From NCBI GenBank assembly GCA_964428745.1, contig CAYRYZ010000004.1:1-64000 (forward strand): a DNA stretch of 64,000 nt, given 5' to 3'. Position numbers and translations under genes: made by a program. This stretch comes from GCA-002713455 sp964428745. GTDB taxonomy: Bacteria > Fidelibacterota > Marinisomatia > Marinisomatales > TCS55. The notes below the pieces were generated by a model. The model was given only the letters and a program-made list of their open reading frames with translations, did no database searches and was not told the DNA's origin. Positions 7,139-16,505 of the stretch are shown here, one piece after another; position 1 is the first letter of the stretch; every line of letters starts with the position of its first letter.

Positions 7139-8819
7139 ACACATTCCTCCTGCCATAATTTTGATACTGGGCGCCCTGCTAGTTCCCCTGTTGCGTGGTC
7201 CTGTGAAAGCAGGTTATATGTTGCTTTTGCCGGTACTGAGCCTCTGGCATTTATGGAGTATTCCACCGGGTGAATACTGGCAGCTGACACTATTTGACTA
7301 CAGTCTGACAATGCTTCGGATTGATAGACTAAGTATGGTGTTCGGGACGATTTTTCATATTGCGGCGTTTATAAATGTGATTTATGCCTTGCATGTAAAA
7401 GATGATACTCAGCATGTGGCCGGGCTGATTTATGTGGGCAGCGCTATTGGGGCGGTGTTCGCCGGCGATTTGATTTCTCTGTTTGTGTACTGGGAACTTA
7501 CCGCCATTTCTTCGGTGTTTTTGATCTGGTGCCGCCGAACCGAACGGGCTTATGCAGCCGGGATGCGATATTTGATTATCCAGGTGGGCTCGGGAGTACT
7601 GCTGCTGGCCGGCGCGCTGCTTCATTGGCATGAGACGGGGTCAATTGCGTTTAATTATCTGGGGTTAAACGGGCTGGGAAACACGTTAATTTTTCTGGCA
7701 TTTGGGATTAAGTGCGCCTTTCCTTTGCTACACAATTGGCTGGAAGATGCATACCCGGAAGCAACGGTGACCGGCACGGTGTTTTTAAGTGCCTTTACCA
7801 CCAAGTTGGCGGTTTATACGCTGGCACGAGGGTTTCCGGGCACAGAGATTTTGATTCCAATTGGGGCGCTGATGACGGCGTTTCCCATCTTTTTTGCGGT
7901 TATTGAAAACGACCTGAGGCGGGTGTTGGCATACAGTTTGAACAACCAGCTGGGATTTATGGTGGTCGGAGTGGGCATCGGGACGGAGTTGTCTCTGAAT
8001 GGTACAGCGGCCCACGCATTTTCGCATATTCTTTACAAAGCGCTCCTGTTTATGTCTATGGGGGCCGTACTGCACCGAACGGGTAAGATTAATGGATCAG
8101 AACTGGGGGGACTGTACAAGTCGATGCCTTTTACGATGGTGTGCTGCGTGATCGGAGCGGCTTCGATTTCTGCATTTCCCCTGTTCAGTGGGTTTATCAG
8201 CAAGTCACTTGTGGTGACGGCCACGGCAAACGGACATTATACGATAACATGGTTGGTGCTACTATTTGCTTCGGCAGGAGTGTTTCACCATTCGGGGATT
8301 AAAATTCCGTTTTTTGCCTTTTTTGGCCACGATTCTGGTATTCGGTGCAAGGAAGCACCTCTGAATATGTGTATTGCAATGGGGCTGGCTGCAGCGATGT
8401 GCATTTTAATTGGCGTTTTTCCACAGCCTCTTTATGATATTTTGCCCTATGCTGTGGATTACAAACCGTATACGACCCCCCATGTGATGACCCAGTTGCA
8501 ACTTTTGATCTGGTCTGCACTGGCTTTTACATTTTTGAAGCGGACGGGAATTTATCCTCCGGAACTTCGGTCTGTAAATCTAGATACCGATTGGGTATAC
8601 CGACGCTTCCTTCCTGGGTTTGTATCGGCCGTATTACGAGTAGGTGCTCCTATACAGGATCGCTTTTTTTCCGGTTCCAAAGCCCTGGCGGTATCTCTGA
8701 TCGGTGGGGTTCGTTCGTTCCACAGTTCGCAGGGTGTTTTCGGGCGGACTTGGCTGACGGGCAACAGCGTGCTTCTGGTGGCGATTTTTCTGGCAGTTTA
8801 CCTGCTGTTTTATTTTTAA
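7131..8819 (+). CDS. Third MrpD/NuoL-type antiporter subunit
   Basis: This 562-aa protein is a third antiporter-type subunit. Family residues are visible: glutamate in LFVYWELTAISSVFLIW, lysine in FGIKCAFPLLHNWLEDA, lysine in SAFTTKLAVYTLA, and lysine in FSHILYKALLFMSMG. It has a longer C-terminal part than the other two copies (to residue 562, with ELRSVNLDTDWVYRR in a cytoplasmic or lateral segment). That segment recalls the C-terminal region of NuoL/MrpA-type subunits, so this copy may take the place of the missing MrpA N-terminal domain. The operon ends here, and composition returns to AT-rich immediately afterwards. Confidence 0.85.
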   Translation: MIEHIPPAIILILGALLVPLLRGPVKAGYMLLLPVLSLWHLWSIPPGEYWQLTLFDYSLTMLRIDRLSMVFGTIFHIAAFINVIYALHVKDDTQHVAGLIYVGSAIGAVFAGDLISLFVYWELTAISSVFLIWCRRTERAYAAGMRYLIIQVGSGVLLLAGALLHWHETGSIAFNYLGLNGLGNTLIFLAFGIKCAFPLLHNWLEDAYPEATVTGTVFLSAFTTKLAVYTLARGFPGTEILIPIGALMTAFPIFFAVIENDLRRVLAYSLNNQLGFMVVGVGIGTELSLNGTAAHAFSHILYKALLFMSMGAVLHRTGKINGSELGGLYKSMPFTMVCCVIGAASISAFPLFSGFISKSLVVTATANGHYTITWLVLLFASAGVFHHSGIKIPFFAFFGHDSGIRCKEAPLNMCIAMGLAAAMCILIGVFPQPLYDILPYAVDYKPYTTPHVMTQLQLLIWSALAFTFLKRTGIYPPELRSVNLDTDWVYRRFLPGFVSAVLRVGAPIQDRFFSGSKALAVSLIGGVRSFHSSQGVFGRTWLTGNSVLLVAIFLAVYLLFYF

Positions 8820-8860
8820 TTCCACTGTTTATCATGATCAGTATTATATTCTTTTAACCT

Positions 8861-9406
8861 ATGAGAATTTCAAAAGTTACAACGAAAACAGGCGATAAAG
8901 GTGAGACAGGACTAGGAGATGGTTCTCGTGTATCCAAGTCTCACCCACTTGTTTGGTTTTTAGGTGAAATTGATGAATTGAATTCATATTTGGGCCTAGC
9001 CATCTCTTCGTGCAGCCAAGATACAATAGTGCTCGAACTTCAATCCATTCAGCAGGATCTTTTCAATATGGGTGGTGAAGCTTCCATGCCTAAGGACGAA
9101 ATGAAATTATTAACTAAAGACAGGGTTTCTTTCTTAGAAGATCGTATTGAAAACATAAATGAGAAACTCCCTCCTTTAGAGGAGTTTATTCTCCCGGGAG
9201 GTGATGAGTTTTGTTCAAGAATTCATGTTCTGAGAGCTATTTGTAGACGGGTAGAGCGATATTGTGTACAAGCAAAGGAAGAAGGTATAGAAATCAGATA
9301 TTGGTTACTCTATTTAAATCGATTAAGCGATTATTTTTTTGTTTTATCTAGGCATTTTTCTTTAGAAGATGGCGAAGATGAGATCCATTGGGATCGAAAT
9401 AAATAA
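8861..9406 (+). CDS. pduO: Corrinoid adenosyltransferase (PduO type)
   Basis: This 181-aa enzyme transfers adenosine from ATP to cob(I)alamin to give coenzyme B12. The N-terminal KVTTKTGDKGETGLGDGSR is the ATP-binding signature of PduO-type adenosyltransferases. FLGEIDELNSYLG, FILPGGDEF and RAICRRVER follow, as in the human MMAB and bacterial PduO/CobO families. The methylmalonyl-CoA mutase subunit about 7 kb downstream needs this cofactor. Confidence 0.92.
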   Translation: MRISKVTTKTGDKGETGLGDGSRVSKSHPLVWFLGEIDELNSYLGLAISSCSQDTIVLELQSIQQDLFNMGGEASMPKDEMKLLTKDRVSFLEDRIENINEKLPPLEEFILPGGDEFCSRIHVLRAICRRVERYCVQAKEEGIEIRYWLLYLNRLSDYFFVLSRHFSLEDGEDEIHWDRNK

Positions 9407-9472
9407 TCCTTTCTATATTTAGTTTTAATCTCTAAAAATAACCTAAATTCTTTGTCGCACTAAAATAAAATA

Positions 9473-10477
9473 ATGCTCGACTGGAAATTACTATATCAAA
9501 AGATTGAATCTGCAGAAAGAATTCTGTTATCTACACACGAGAATCCTGATGGTGATGGATTGGGTAGTGCTTATGCCATGTACCACCATCTCAATAACTT
9601 AAAAAAAGACTGCCGAGTCATTCATATTTCAGAATTGCCTTCGGAATACAGTTTCTTCAATAACGATAATGCAATCGAAACATATGATTCTGAAACTCAT
9701 GATGATTGGATATCAAATATTGATTTGGCGTTAATTTTTGATGTTGGTGATTTTCGTCGTCTGAGAGATATAGGTGAAGTGCTCGTAGATAATAGAAAAC
9801 ATGTTATCAATATTGACCATCATCCTGATCTTAGTGATGGGAGGTTCGCAGAAAATTTCATCAATATAGATGCAGCTGCAACGGGTGAAATGGTATATGA
9901 TTACCTGAAAACAATTAATGTCGATTTAACTAAGCCTATGGCTGAGGGTATTTACACAGCTGTTATGACTGATACAGGTTCATTTTGTTATAGTAATACA
10001 AACCAGAAATGTCATCAGATCGCAATTGAATCAATAGATTTAGATGTAAATACATCCAAAATTTATCAAACTGTATATGAAAATCGTTCTCCAGCCCAAG
10101 TAGCACTTCTTGGCGAACTTTTACATAATTTGGATTACGATTCAAATGGTGAATTAGCATGGTTTTCAATTGATCAAGAGATGTTAAAAAAGGTTGGTGC
10201 AAAAAATAAAGATGTTGATGGATTTACAGATTTTGTTCGGACAATAAAAGGCGTTGAAATAGCAATAATGTTTTTTGAACTCAACTCAAATACGATACGA
10301 ATTAATTTTCGATCTAAAGGGAAATATGTTATTAATGGAATAGCAAAATCTTTTAGTGGAGGGGGGCATAAGTTTGCAGCTGGCGCCTTAGCAAAAGGAA
10401 ATCTCCAAATAATTGTCTCAAAAGTATTGGAAAAGACAAAAGAATCAATTCTATTCCAAAATGGAAATAGTAAATGA
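9473..10477 (+). CDS. nrnA: DHH-family phosphoesterase, NrnA-type oligoribonuclease/pAp phosphatase
   Basis: This 334-aa cytoplasmic enzyme probably degrades very short RNAs and/or 3'-phosphoadenosine-5'-phosphate. The N-terminal DHH domain has ENPDGDGLGSA, DVGDF and INIDHHPDL as Mn2+ ligands and a TDTGSFCYSNT block. The C-terminal DHHA1 domain ends with FSGGGHKFAAGA, the substrate-binding glycine-rich motif. This is the architecture and length of bacterial NrnA. The stop overlaps the start of ispH (ATGA). Confidence 0.88.
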   Translation: MLDWKLLYQKIESAERILLSTHENPDGDGLGSAYAMYHHLNNLKKDCRVIHISELPSEYSFFNNDNAIETYDSETHDDWISNIDLALIFDVGDFRRLRDIGEVLVDNRKHVINIDHHPDLSDGRFAENFINIDAAATGEMVYDYLKTINVDLTKPMAEGIYTAVMTDTGSFCYSNTNQKCHQIAIESIDLDVNTSKIYQTVYENRSPAQVALLGELLHNLDYDSNGELAWFSIDQEMLKKVGAKNKDVDGFTDFVRTIKGVEIAIMFFELNSNTIRINFRSKGKYVINGIAKSFSGGGHKFAAGALAKGNLQIIVSKVLEKTKESILFQNGNSK

Positions 10478-11334
10478 AGATTTTTTTGGCAAAAGATGCT
10501 GGATACTGTTTTGGAGTCCGCGATGCTGTAAACTTAGCATATGAGAGCGCTGAAAAGTATGGTGATGTATATATGCTTGGAGACATAGTCCATAATGAAA
10601 ACGTAATAAAAGATTTAAATCAAGCTGGCGCCAAAGTAGTTAGTAGTTTAGATGAGGTCCCTGATGGAAAACCTATATTATTTAGAGCCCATGGAACTCC
10701 AATAGAAACTTGGAGTGATGCCGATAAAAATAATATGAATATTATCGATGCTACTTGCCCATTAGTTAAAGAAATATATGAAGAAGTTGTCAAATTTGCT
10801 AAAGAAGGAAGAAAGATTATTATTATTGGAGATCATGGTCATGATGAAGTTGTAGGAATTTCGAGCCAAGTTGACAATACGATAATTGTTTCAAACACGG
10901 ATGAAGCAATGAAATTGAGAAAAATGAAACGTGTTGGTGTAGTTACACAATCCACTCAAACTATCGAGAATGTCCAAGCAATTATTAATATACTTATGAC
11001 AAAAGTTTTTGATTTAAGATTTGTAAATACGATTTGTTTTCCAACAAAGCGGAACCAGAACCAAATAAAAGAGTTATCTAAAGAATGTGATGTAATGATT
11101 GTAATTGGTTCTTTTACAAGTGCAAATTCGAAACGATTAACTTTATTGGCTCAAGAGATAAATAAAAAAACTTTCCAGGTTACTTGTGCTGAAGAAATAA
11201 AGCCAAAATGGTTTGATGGAGCGAACTCTGTTGGCCTATCAGCTGGCGCGAGCACACCTGATAGTATTATAAATGAAGTTTTAAAAAGGCTCAAAAGTAT
11301 AAATAAAAATTCTAAGGAGATGATTTATGGCTAA
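10474..11334 (+). CDS. ispH: 4-hydroxy-3-methylbut-2-enyl diphosphate reductase
   Basis: This is the last enzyme of the MEP isoprenoid pathway, making IPP and DMAPP. At 286 aa it has the three cysteines that hold the 4Fe-4S cluster: Cys12 (GYCFGV), Cys95 (DATCPLV) and Cys188 (NTICFPT). Substrate-binding His40 (DIVHNE) and His73 (RAHGT) and the GSFTSANSKRL block are also present. It overlaps nrnA and pdxS and lies in the same operon as dxs, the first enzyme of the pathway. Confidence 0.95.
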   Translation: MKIFLAKDAGYCFGVRDAVNLAYESAEKYGDVYMLGDIVHNENVIKDLNQAGAKVVSSLDEVPDGKPILFRAHGTPIETWSDADKNNMNIIDATCPLVKEIYEEVVKFAKEGRKIIIIGDHGHDEVVGISSQVDNTIIVSNTDEAMKLRKMKRVGVVTQSTQTIENVQAIINILMTKVFDLRFVNTICFPTKRNQNQIKELSKECDVMIVIGSFTSANSKRLTLLAQEINKKTFQVTCAEEIKPKWFDGANSVGLSAGASTPDSIINEVLKRLKSINKNSKEMIYG

Positions 11335-12211
11335 AAAAGGATCATTTGAAGTAAAAGTTGGCCTGGCGGAAATGCTAAAAGGTGGAGTTATTATGGATGT
11401 TATGAATGCAGAACAAGCAAAGATTTCTGAAGATGCTGGAGCTGTTGCAGTCATGGCTTTAGAACGAATACCTTCTGAAATAAGAAAGCACGGTGGAATT
11501 TCACGAGCAAGCGATCCACAAATGATTAAAGATATTCAAAGTTCAGTATCAATTCCAGTAATGGCAAAAGTAAGGATTGGTCATTTTGCAGAAGCTCAAA
11601 TACTCGAAGCATTAGAAGTTGATTTTGTTGATGAGAGTGAAGTCTTAACTCCTGCAGATGAACACAACCATATTTGGAAACATAATTTTAAAGTACCATT
11701 TGTATGTGGATGTAGAAACTTGGGTGAAGCACTAAGGCGTGTAGGTGAAGGCGCAGCGATGATAAGAACCAAAGGGGAAGCTGGTAGTGGGAATATTGTT
11801 GAAGCAGTACGGCATATGCGTCAAGTTCAGAGTGATATAAAAAAATTAACCGTTATGAACCAAGATGAACTAATGGCTGTAGCAAAGGAAATGGGAGCTC
11901 CATTTACGCTAGTAGAACAAGTAGCAAAATTAGGTAAGCTTCCGGTGCCAAATTTTGCAGCAGGTGGTATTGCAACACCTGCAGATGCATCTTTAATGAT
12001 GCAGTTGGGCGCAGAAACTGTATTTGTAGGCTCTGGTATTTTTGCCAGTGAAGATCCAGCTCCACGCGCAAAAGCGATTGTTGATTCTGTTGCATATTAT
12101 AAAGATGCGGCAAAATTAGTAGAGATTTCTACTGGTTTAAAATCAGCGATGAAAGGCTTGGATATGTCAGAAATCCCTGAAGGTGAACGCTTGCAAGAAA
12201 GAGGATGGTAG
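11327..12211 (+). CDS. pdxS: Pyridoxal 5'-phosphate synthase, PdxS subunit
   Basis: PdxS condenses ribose 5-phosphate, glyceraldehyde 3-phosphate and ammonia to PLP. The 294-aa barrel shows GGVIMDVMNAEQAKIAEDAGA-like family sequence, the active-site lysine in PVMAKVRIGHF, GEAGSGNIVEAVRHMR, and the phosphate-binding end FVGSGIF. The ATG at 11327 has an AAGGAG ribosome binding site inside ispH, giving an 8-base overlap. It is followed by its glutaminase partner pdxT. Confidence 0.97.
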   Translation: MAKKGSFEVKVGLAEMLKGGVIMDVMNAEQAKISEDAGAVAVMALERIPSEIRKHGGISRASDPQMIKDIQSSVSIPVMAKVRIGHFAEAQILEALEVDFVDESEVLTPADEHNHIWKHNFKVPFVCGCRNLGEALRRVGEGAAMIRTKGEAGSGNIVEAVRHMRQVQSDIKKLTVMNQDELMAVAKEMGAPFTLVEQVAKLGKLPVPNFAAGGIATPADASLMMQLGAETVFVGSGIFASEDPAPRAKAIVDSVAYYKDAAKLVEISTGLKSAMKGLDMSEIPEGERLQERGW

Positions 12212-12227
12212 TTAATAGAAATTACAT

Positions 12228-12812
12228 ATGATTGGTGTCCTAGCACTTCAAGGAGATTATTCAAAGCACCTCGAAATATTAGAGAAATTAAAAATATCTT
12301 CGTGTGAGATTCGTTATCCTCATCAATTGAATGAGATTAATGGTCTCATAATTCCTGGAGGTGAATCAACAACAATGACTGATTTAATTGAACGTAATGA
12401 TCTGCATAACAATATTATTACATTTTCTAATGAAAATCCAATTCTTGGAACATGTGCTGGATTAATTATGATGTCAAGATCTGTAAATGACAATAGAGTG
12501 AAATCATTAAATATTCTAGATATTGAAGTGGATCGAAATGCTTATGGAAGACAGGTAAATTCATTTACAGATAAATTGTCAATTTATATTGAAGGAATAT
12601 CAAAAAATATTACAGCAACATTTATTAGAGCGCCAAAGATTAATAAGATGGGTAAAGAAATTGAAATAATATCTAGTTATAACAATGAACCCGTTGCTGT
12701 AAAACAAGGAATTCATATGGGCTTAGCCTTTCATCCGGAACTAGATGGGATAACTCTATTCCATGAATTTATTTTTGTTAAACAGCTCAATAAAAAATCC
12801 CATGCAGCTTAA
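12228..12812 (+). CDS. pdxT: Pyridoxal 5'-phosphate synthase glutaminase, PdxT subunit
   Basis: This is the class I glutamine amidotransferase that supplies ammonia to PdxS. At 194 aa it shows the N-terminal IGVLALQGDYSKH, the PdxT motif PGGESTTM, the nucleophile in GTCAGLIMMS, and the catalytic His-Glu pair in LAFHPEL. The operon arrangement pdxS-pdxT is standard. The 3' end overlaps the dxs start by 11 bases. Confidence 0.95.
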   Translation: MIGVLALQGDYSKHLEILEKLKISSCEIRYPHQLNEINGLIIPGGESTTMTDLIERNDLHNNIITFSNENPILGTCAGLIMMSRSVNDNRVKSLNILDIEVDRNAYGRQVNSFTDKLSIYIEGISKNITATFIRAPKINKMGKEIEIISSYNNEPVAVKQGIHMGLAFHPELDGITLFHEFIFVKQLNKKSHAA

Positions 12813-14718
12813 GTTATTACCAAATATAGAATCTCCAGAAGATATTCGTAAATACTCTATTGAGGAGCTAAATAAACTAGTTGATGAATTACGCCACCAT
12901 ACTATTGAAACAATTAGTAGAATAGGTGGTCATCTTGCTCCAACGTTAGGTGTTATTGAACTTACGGTAGCGCTACATAAAGTTTTTGAAACACCTAAAG
13001 ATAAAATCATTTGGGATGTTGGTCATCAAGGTTATGCGCATAAACTATTAACAGGTCGCTTTAATCAGTTCTCTTCAATCAGGCAATTTGGCGGACTAAG
13101 CGGATTTTTAAAACGTTCCGAGAGTGATTATGATGTGTTCGGAGCAGGGCATGCATCGACTTCTATCTCGGCGGCTACGGGTATTGCTCAATCGCGAAAA
13201 CATTCCGGTAAAAAATTTCGCGTAGTTTCAGTTATAGGAGATGGATCTATGACTGGTGGATTAGCATTTGAAGCACTAAATAATGCTGGCGCTCTAAAAA
13301 CTCCAATGATTGTTATTCTCAATGATAATGAAATGTCTATTAGCCCTAACGTTGGTGCTTTAAATACATATTTAACTAAAATAGTAACCAATCCTATGTA
13401 TAATCACATAAGGGAGGAAATTTGGAATCTTTCAGGGAAATTACCATTTGGTAAAAAAAAGGCGCGAACAGTCCTTCATCGCGTTGAAGATAGTTTAAAA
13501 TCACTCTTGGTACCTGGTATGCTTTTTGAGGAACTTGGCTTTCGCTATATTGGTCCTATTGATGGCCATAATCTTAAAGATTTAATCGATACATTTGAAA
13601 AGATCAAAGATGTAAAATCACCAATGCTATTACATGTTCTAACAAAAAAAGGAAAGGGCATGGCTAACGTTAAAGAAGATAAATATCATTCTGATGCTGT
13701 GAAATATCATGCTGTAAAGCCAAATGGTAAAGTTTCAAATAATAAAGCTGATACTGCACCAGTATTTCAAGATGTTTTTGGTTCTCTTGCATCTGAGGTA
13801 GCTAGAAATCGCAAAGATACTGTTTGTATTACTGCCGCTATGAGAGAAGGGACAGGACTGGTTCAATACGCAAAAGAATTTCCTAAACGGTACTATGATG
13901 TGGGAATCGCTGAAGGACATGCTGTCACATTTGCCGCTGGATTGGCAACAGAAAATATTCGTCCTATTGTTGCCATTTATTCAACTTTTTTGCAGAGAGC
14001 TTTTGATCATATTATTCATGATGCTGCAATCCAACACTTGCCAGTTGTTTTTTGTATGGATCGAGCTGGAATAGCCGGAGAAGACGGTCCAACACATCAT
14101 GGAGCATTGGATATCGCTTATTTGAAATGTATTCAGGATATGATAGTTACTGCACCTAAAGACGGTAATGAATTGCGTCATTTACTTTATACGGGTTTAG
14201 ATTATAAGGAAGGTCCTTTTGCTATCCGATATCCAAAAGCTTCCTCTATTAATTTTGATAAATTAGGACAAGCTGAATTACTTCCAATTGGAAGTTGGGA
14301 AGTCCTTAGGCAAGGTCAAGAAACAGTTATCCTTGCCGTTGGTCCTCAAGTTTATGAAGCATTAAATGCTGCAAAAAATTTAGAACTTAGTGGAATTAAC
14401 TGTGAAGTCGTTAATTGCCGATTCATCAAACCCATGGATCAAGATTATTTACACAATGTTATTAAAAGGTTTAAAAATGTAGTTACAGTAGAAGAAGGAG
14501 TGGCCAGTGGTGGTTTTGGCGAAAGTGTTGCCTCATGGTTATCGATCAATGGATTTAAAGGTGATATTAAAACTATTGCATTACCTGATAAATTTGTAGA
14601 GCATGGACCAAGAAAATTACTTTTAGATAAGTATGGTGTAAGCCAAGAAGGAATTGAATCACTATTGATTGCAAAAGATTCTAATGTGGGAACTGAAGTC
14701 ACCGAGAGCTATAAATGA
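12802..14718 (+). CDS. dxs: 1-deoxy-D-xylulose-5-phosphate synthase
   Basis: This thiamine-diphosphate enzyme condenses pyruvate and glyceraldehyde 3-phosphate, the entry step of the MEP pathway. The start at 12802 gives 638 aa beginning MQLKLLPNIESPEDI, the usual DXS beginning; an upstream Met at 12763 lies well inside pdxT. Motifs: WDVGHQGYAHKLLTGR, the ThDP motif GDGSMTGGLAFEALNNAG, RYIGPIDGHN, the transketolase-like AEGHAVTFAAGLA, and the C-terminal EEGVASGGFG. PLP here is made by the DXP-independent route, so the product should go to isoprenoids and thiamine. Confidence 0.96.
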   Translation: MQLKLLPNIESPEDIRKYSIEELNKLVDELRHHTIETISRIGGHLAPTLGVIELTVALHKVFETPKDKIIWDVGHQGYAHKLLTGRFNQFSSIRQFGGLSGFLKRSESDYDVFGAGHASTSISAATGIAQSRKHSGKKFRVVSVIGDGSMTGGLAFEALNNAGALKTPMIVILNDNEMSISPNVGALNTYLTKIVTNPMYNHIREEIWNLSGKLPFGKKKARTVLHRVEDSLKSLLVPGMLFEELGFRYIGPIDGHNLKDLIDTFEKIKDVKSPMLLHVLTKKGKGMANVKEDKYHSDAVKYHAVKPNGKVSNNKADTAPVFQDVFGSLASEVARNRKDTVCITAAMREGTGLVQYAKEFPKRYYDVGIAEGHAVTFAAGLATENIRPIVAIYSTFLQRAFDHIIHDAAIQHLPVVFCMDRAGIAGEDGPTHHGALDIAYLKCIQDMIVTAPKDGNELRHLLYTGLDYKEGPFAIRYPKASSINFDKLGQAELLPIGSWEVLRQGQETVILAVGPQVYEALNAAKNLELSGINCEVVNCRFIKPMDQDYLHNVIKRFKNVVTVEEGVASGGFGESVASWLSINGFKGDIKTIALPDKFVEHGPRKLLLDKYGVSQEGIESLLIAKDSNVGTEVTESYK

Positions 14719-16405
14719 ACTCTGTTACGCTTGTAGTTATTGGTTTTGCAGCCTTTTTTCTAGGCTACAAATTTTATTCTCGGTATTTGGGCAATCAAAT
14801 CTACAATATTAATGATGAAAAAACAGTGCTCCCTTCATCGTTATTCGAAGATGGGATTGATTATATTCCTACAAAAAAACATATTTTATTTGGCCATCAT
14901 TTCACATCTATTGCTGGTGCTGCTCCTATAATTGGTCCTTGTGTCGCTGCTTATTGGGGTTGGTTACCAGCTTTATTATGGATATTAATAGGAACTGTAT
15001 TTATGGGGGCCGCGCATGATTTTGGCGCTTTAGTCACTAGTGTCAAAGAGAAAGGTCGTAGTATTGCAGATATTGCTTCAACAACAATCAGTCACCGCGC
15101 GAGAATGATGTTTTTAATTTTTGTGATATTATTAGTTTGGCTAATATTAGCTGTCTTTGCAATGGCTATAGCTGATCTCTTTGTTAGTGTTCCAACATCT
15201 GTAATCCCAATTAACGTCCAAATTATTATTGCTATAGCAATGGGTTTTCTTATTTATAAGAAGAAAATTGAAAGTTTTTTCCCTTCATTAATTGCTCTGG
15301 GCCTTTTATACTTTTTTGTTTGGGTAGGAACTACTTCGCCAGTTGATTTCACTCATACAATGACAACACAAAATGCAAAAAATCTTTGGATTATCTTATT
15401 ATTTATTTATTCTGCTATTGCGAGTTTGTTACCTGTTTGGACTCTTTTACAGCCTAGAGATTATATTAATAGTCATCAGTTATTTGTTGGTCTTGGTTTA
15501 TTATTTTTAGGTATTTTTATTGCTCACCCCGAAGTAGATGCACCTGCACTGCGTTCTTTATCTGAGCCAGGAACGCCGGGTCTATTTCCATTACTCTTTG
15601 TAACGATTGCCTGTGGTGCAATCAGCGGTTTTCATGGATTGGTTGCATCAGGAACTTCGTCAAAGCAATTAGAGAAATTATCTGATTCACGGATGGTTGG
15701 TTATGGTGGAATGATTGGTGAAGGAACTTTAGCATTAGTATCAACTATTACCGCTGTCGCTGGAATCTCTCTGGTTGGTCATAGCAACCTACCTTCTGTG
15801 GGGGCAGTACCTGATTTAAATTGGTCTGTGTATTATGATACATGGGCGCATGCGAGTGGAAATAAAGCCAGTGCATTTGTTCTTGGAGGAGGCGCTTTAC
15901 TCAAATCTATTGGACTATCTGAATCATTAGCGAATACCTTAATGGCTGTATTAGTTATTTCGTTTGCTGCAACAACCTTAGATACAGCAACTAGGATTCA
16001 AAGATTTATTTTGAATGAATTTGGTAAAGCGACTAAAGTTAAGATTCTATCAAATCGATATATTGCAACATTAATTGCCATCGTACCTGCAGTGCTAATG
16101 GCTTTTTGGAATATAACTGATCCAGGCTCTGGTGGTACGAGACAAGCAGGTTGGGTTTTATGGCCAATTTTTGGAGCAAGCAATCAAATGTTAGCTGCTT
16201 TGACACTGATGGTATTAACTCTCTATTATTGGCAAAAAAAGAAACCGTTTTTACCTTTGTTAATCCCCATGTTAGTTATCATGGTTGTTACTCTTACAGC
16301 GTTATTGGTAAATGCTATTAAATTCTATGGAGTAAATGGAATTTTATTTGTTTTAAACCTTATTTTGATTGCCTTGATTTTTTGGATGATATATGAAGGC
16401 TTTAA
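14715..16405 (+). CDS. cstA: CstA-type carbon starvation / pyruvate-peptide transporter, 3' end lost in gap
   Basis: This polytopic inner-membrane transporter is of the CstA family, which takes up peptides or pyruvate. Of the sequence before the N gap, 563 residues are seen, including HHFTSIAGAAPIIGP, the signature FMGAAHDFGALVTSV, GFHGLVASGTSSKQL and GGALLKSIG. Nothing of the normal C-terminus after IFWMIYEGF can be seen. The reading frame happens to stay open through the Ns into the next gene, but the two halves belong to unrelated families. It overlaps the dxs stop (ATGA). Confidence 0.9.
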
Positions 16406-16505
16406 NNNNNNNNNNNNNNNNNNNNNNNNNNNNNNNNNNNNNNNNNNNNNNNNNNNNNNNNNNNNNNNNNNNNNNNNNNNNNNNNNNNNNNNNNNNNNNN
16501 NNNNN
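16406..16505. other. Assembly gap of 100 N
   Basis: This run of exactly 100 Ns is typical of a scaffold gap of unknown true length. It cuts the 3' end of cstA and the 5' end of the methylmalonyl-CoA mutase gene. The contig ends share no obvious overlap, and the mutase lacks roughly 60 residues at its N-terminus, so real sequence of at least about 200 bases is missing. Confidence 0.97.

Noticed and set aside
1795..8835. Many long open frames on the minus strand of the mrp region
   Set aside because: They are out-of-frame shadows of G+C-richer membrane protein genes, with no family motifs.
1420..8847. 8-base inverted repeat ATAATACT (1420-1427) and AGTATTAT (8840-8847) flanking the mrp island
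   Set aside because: Too short and AT-rich to be significant; no transposase, integrase or target duplication was seen.
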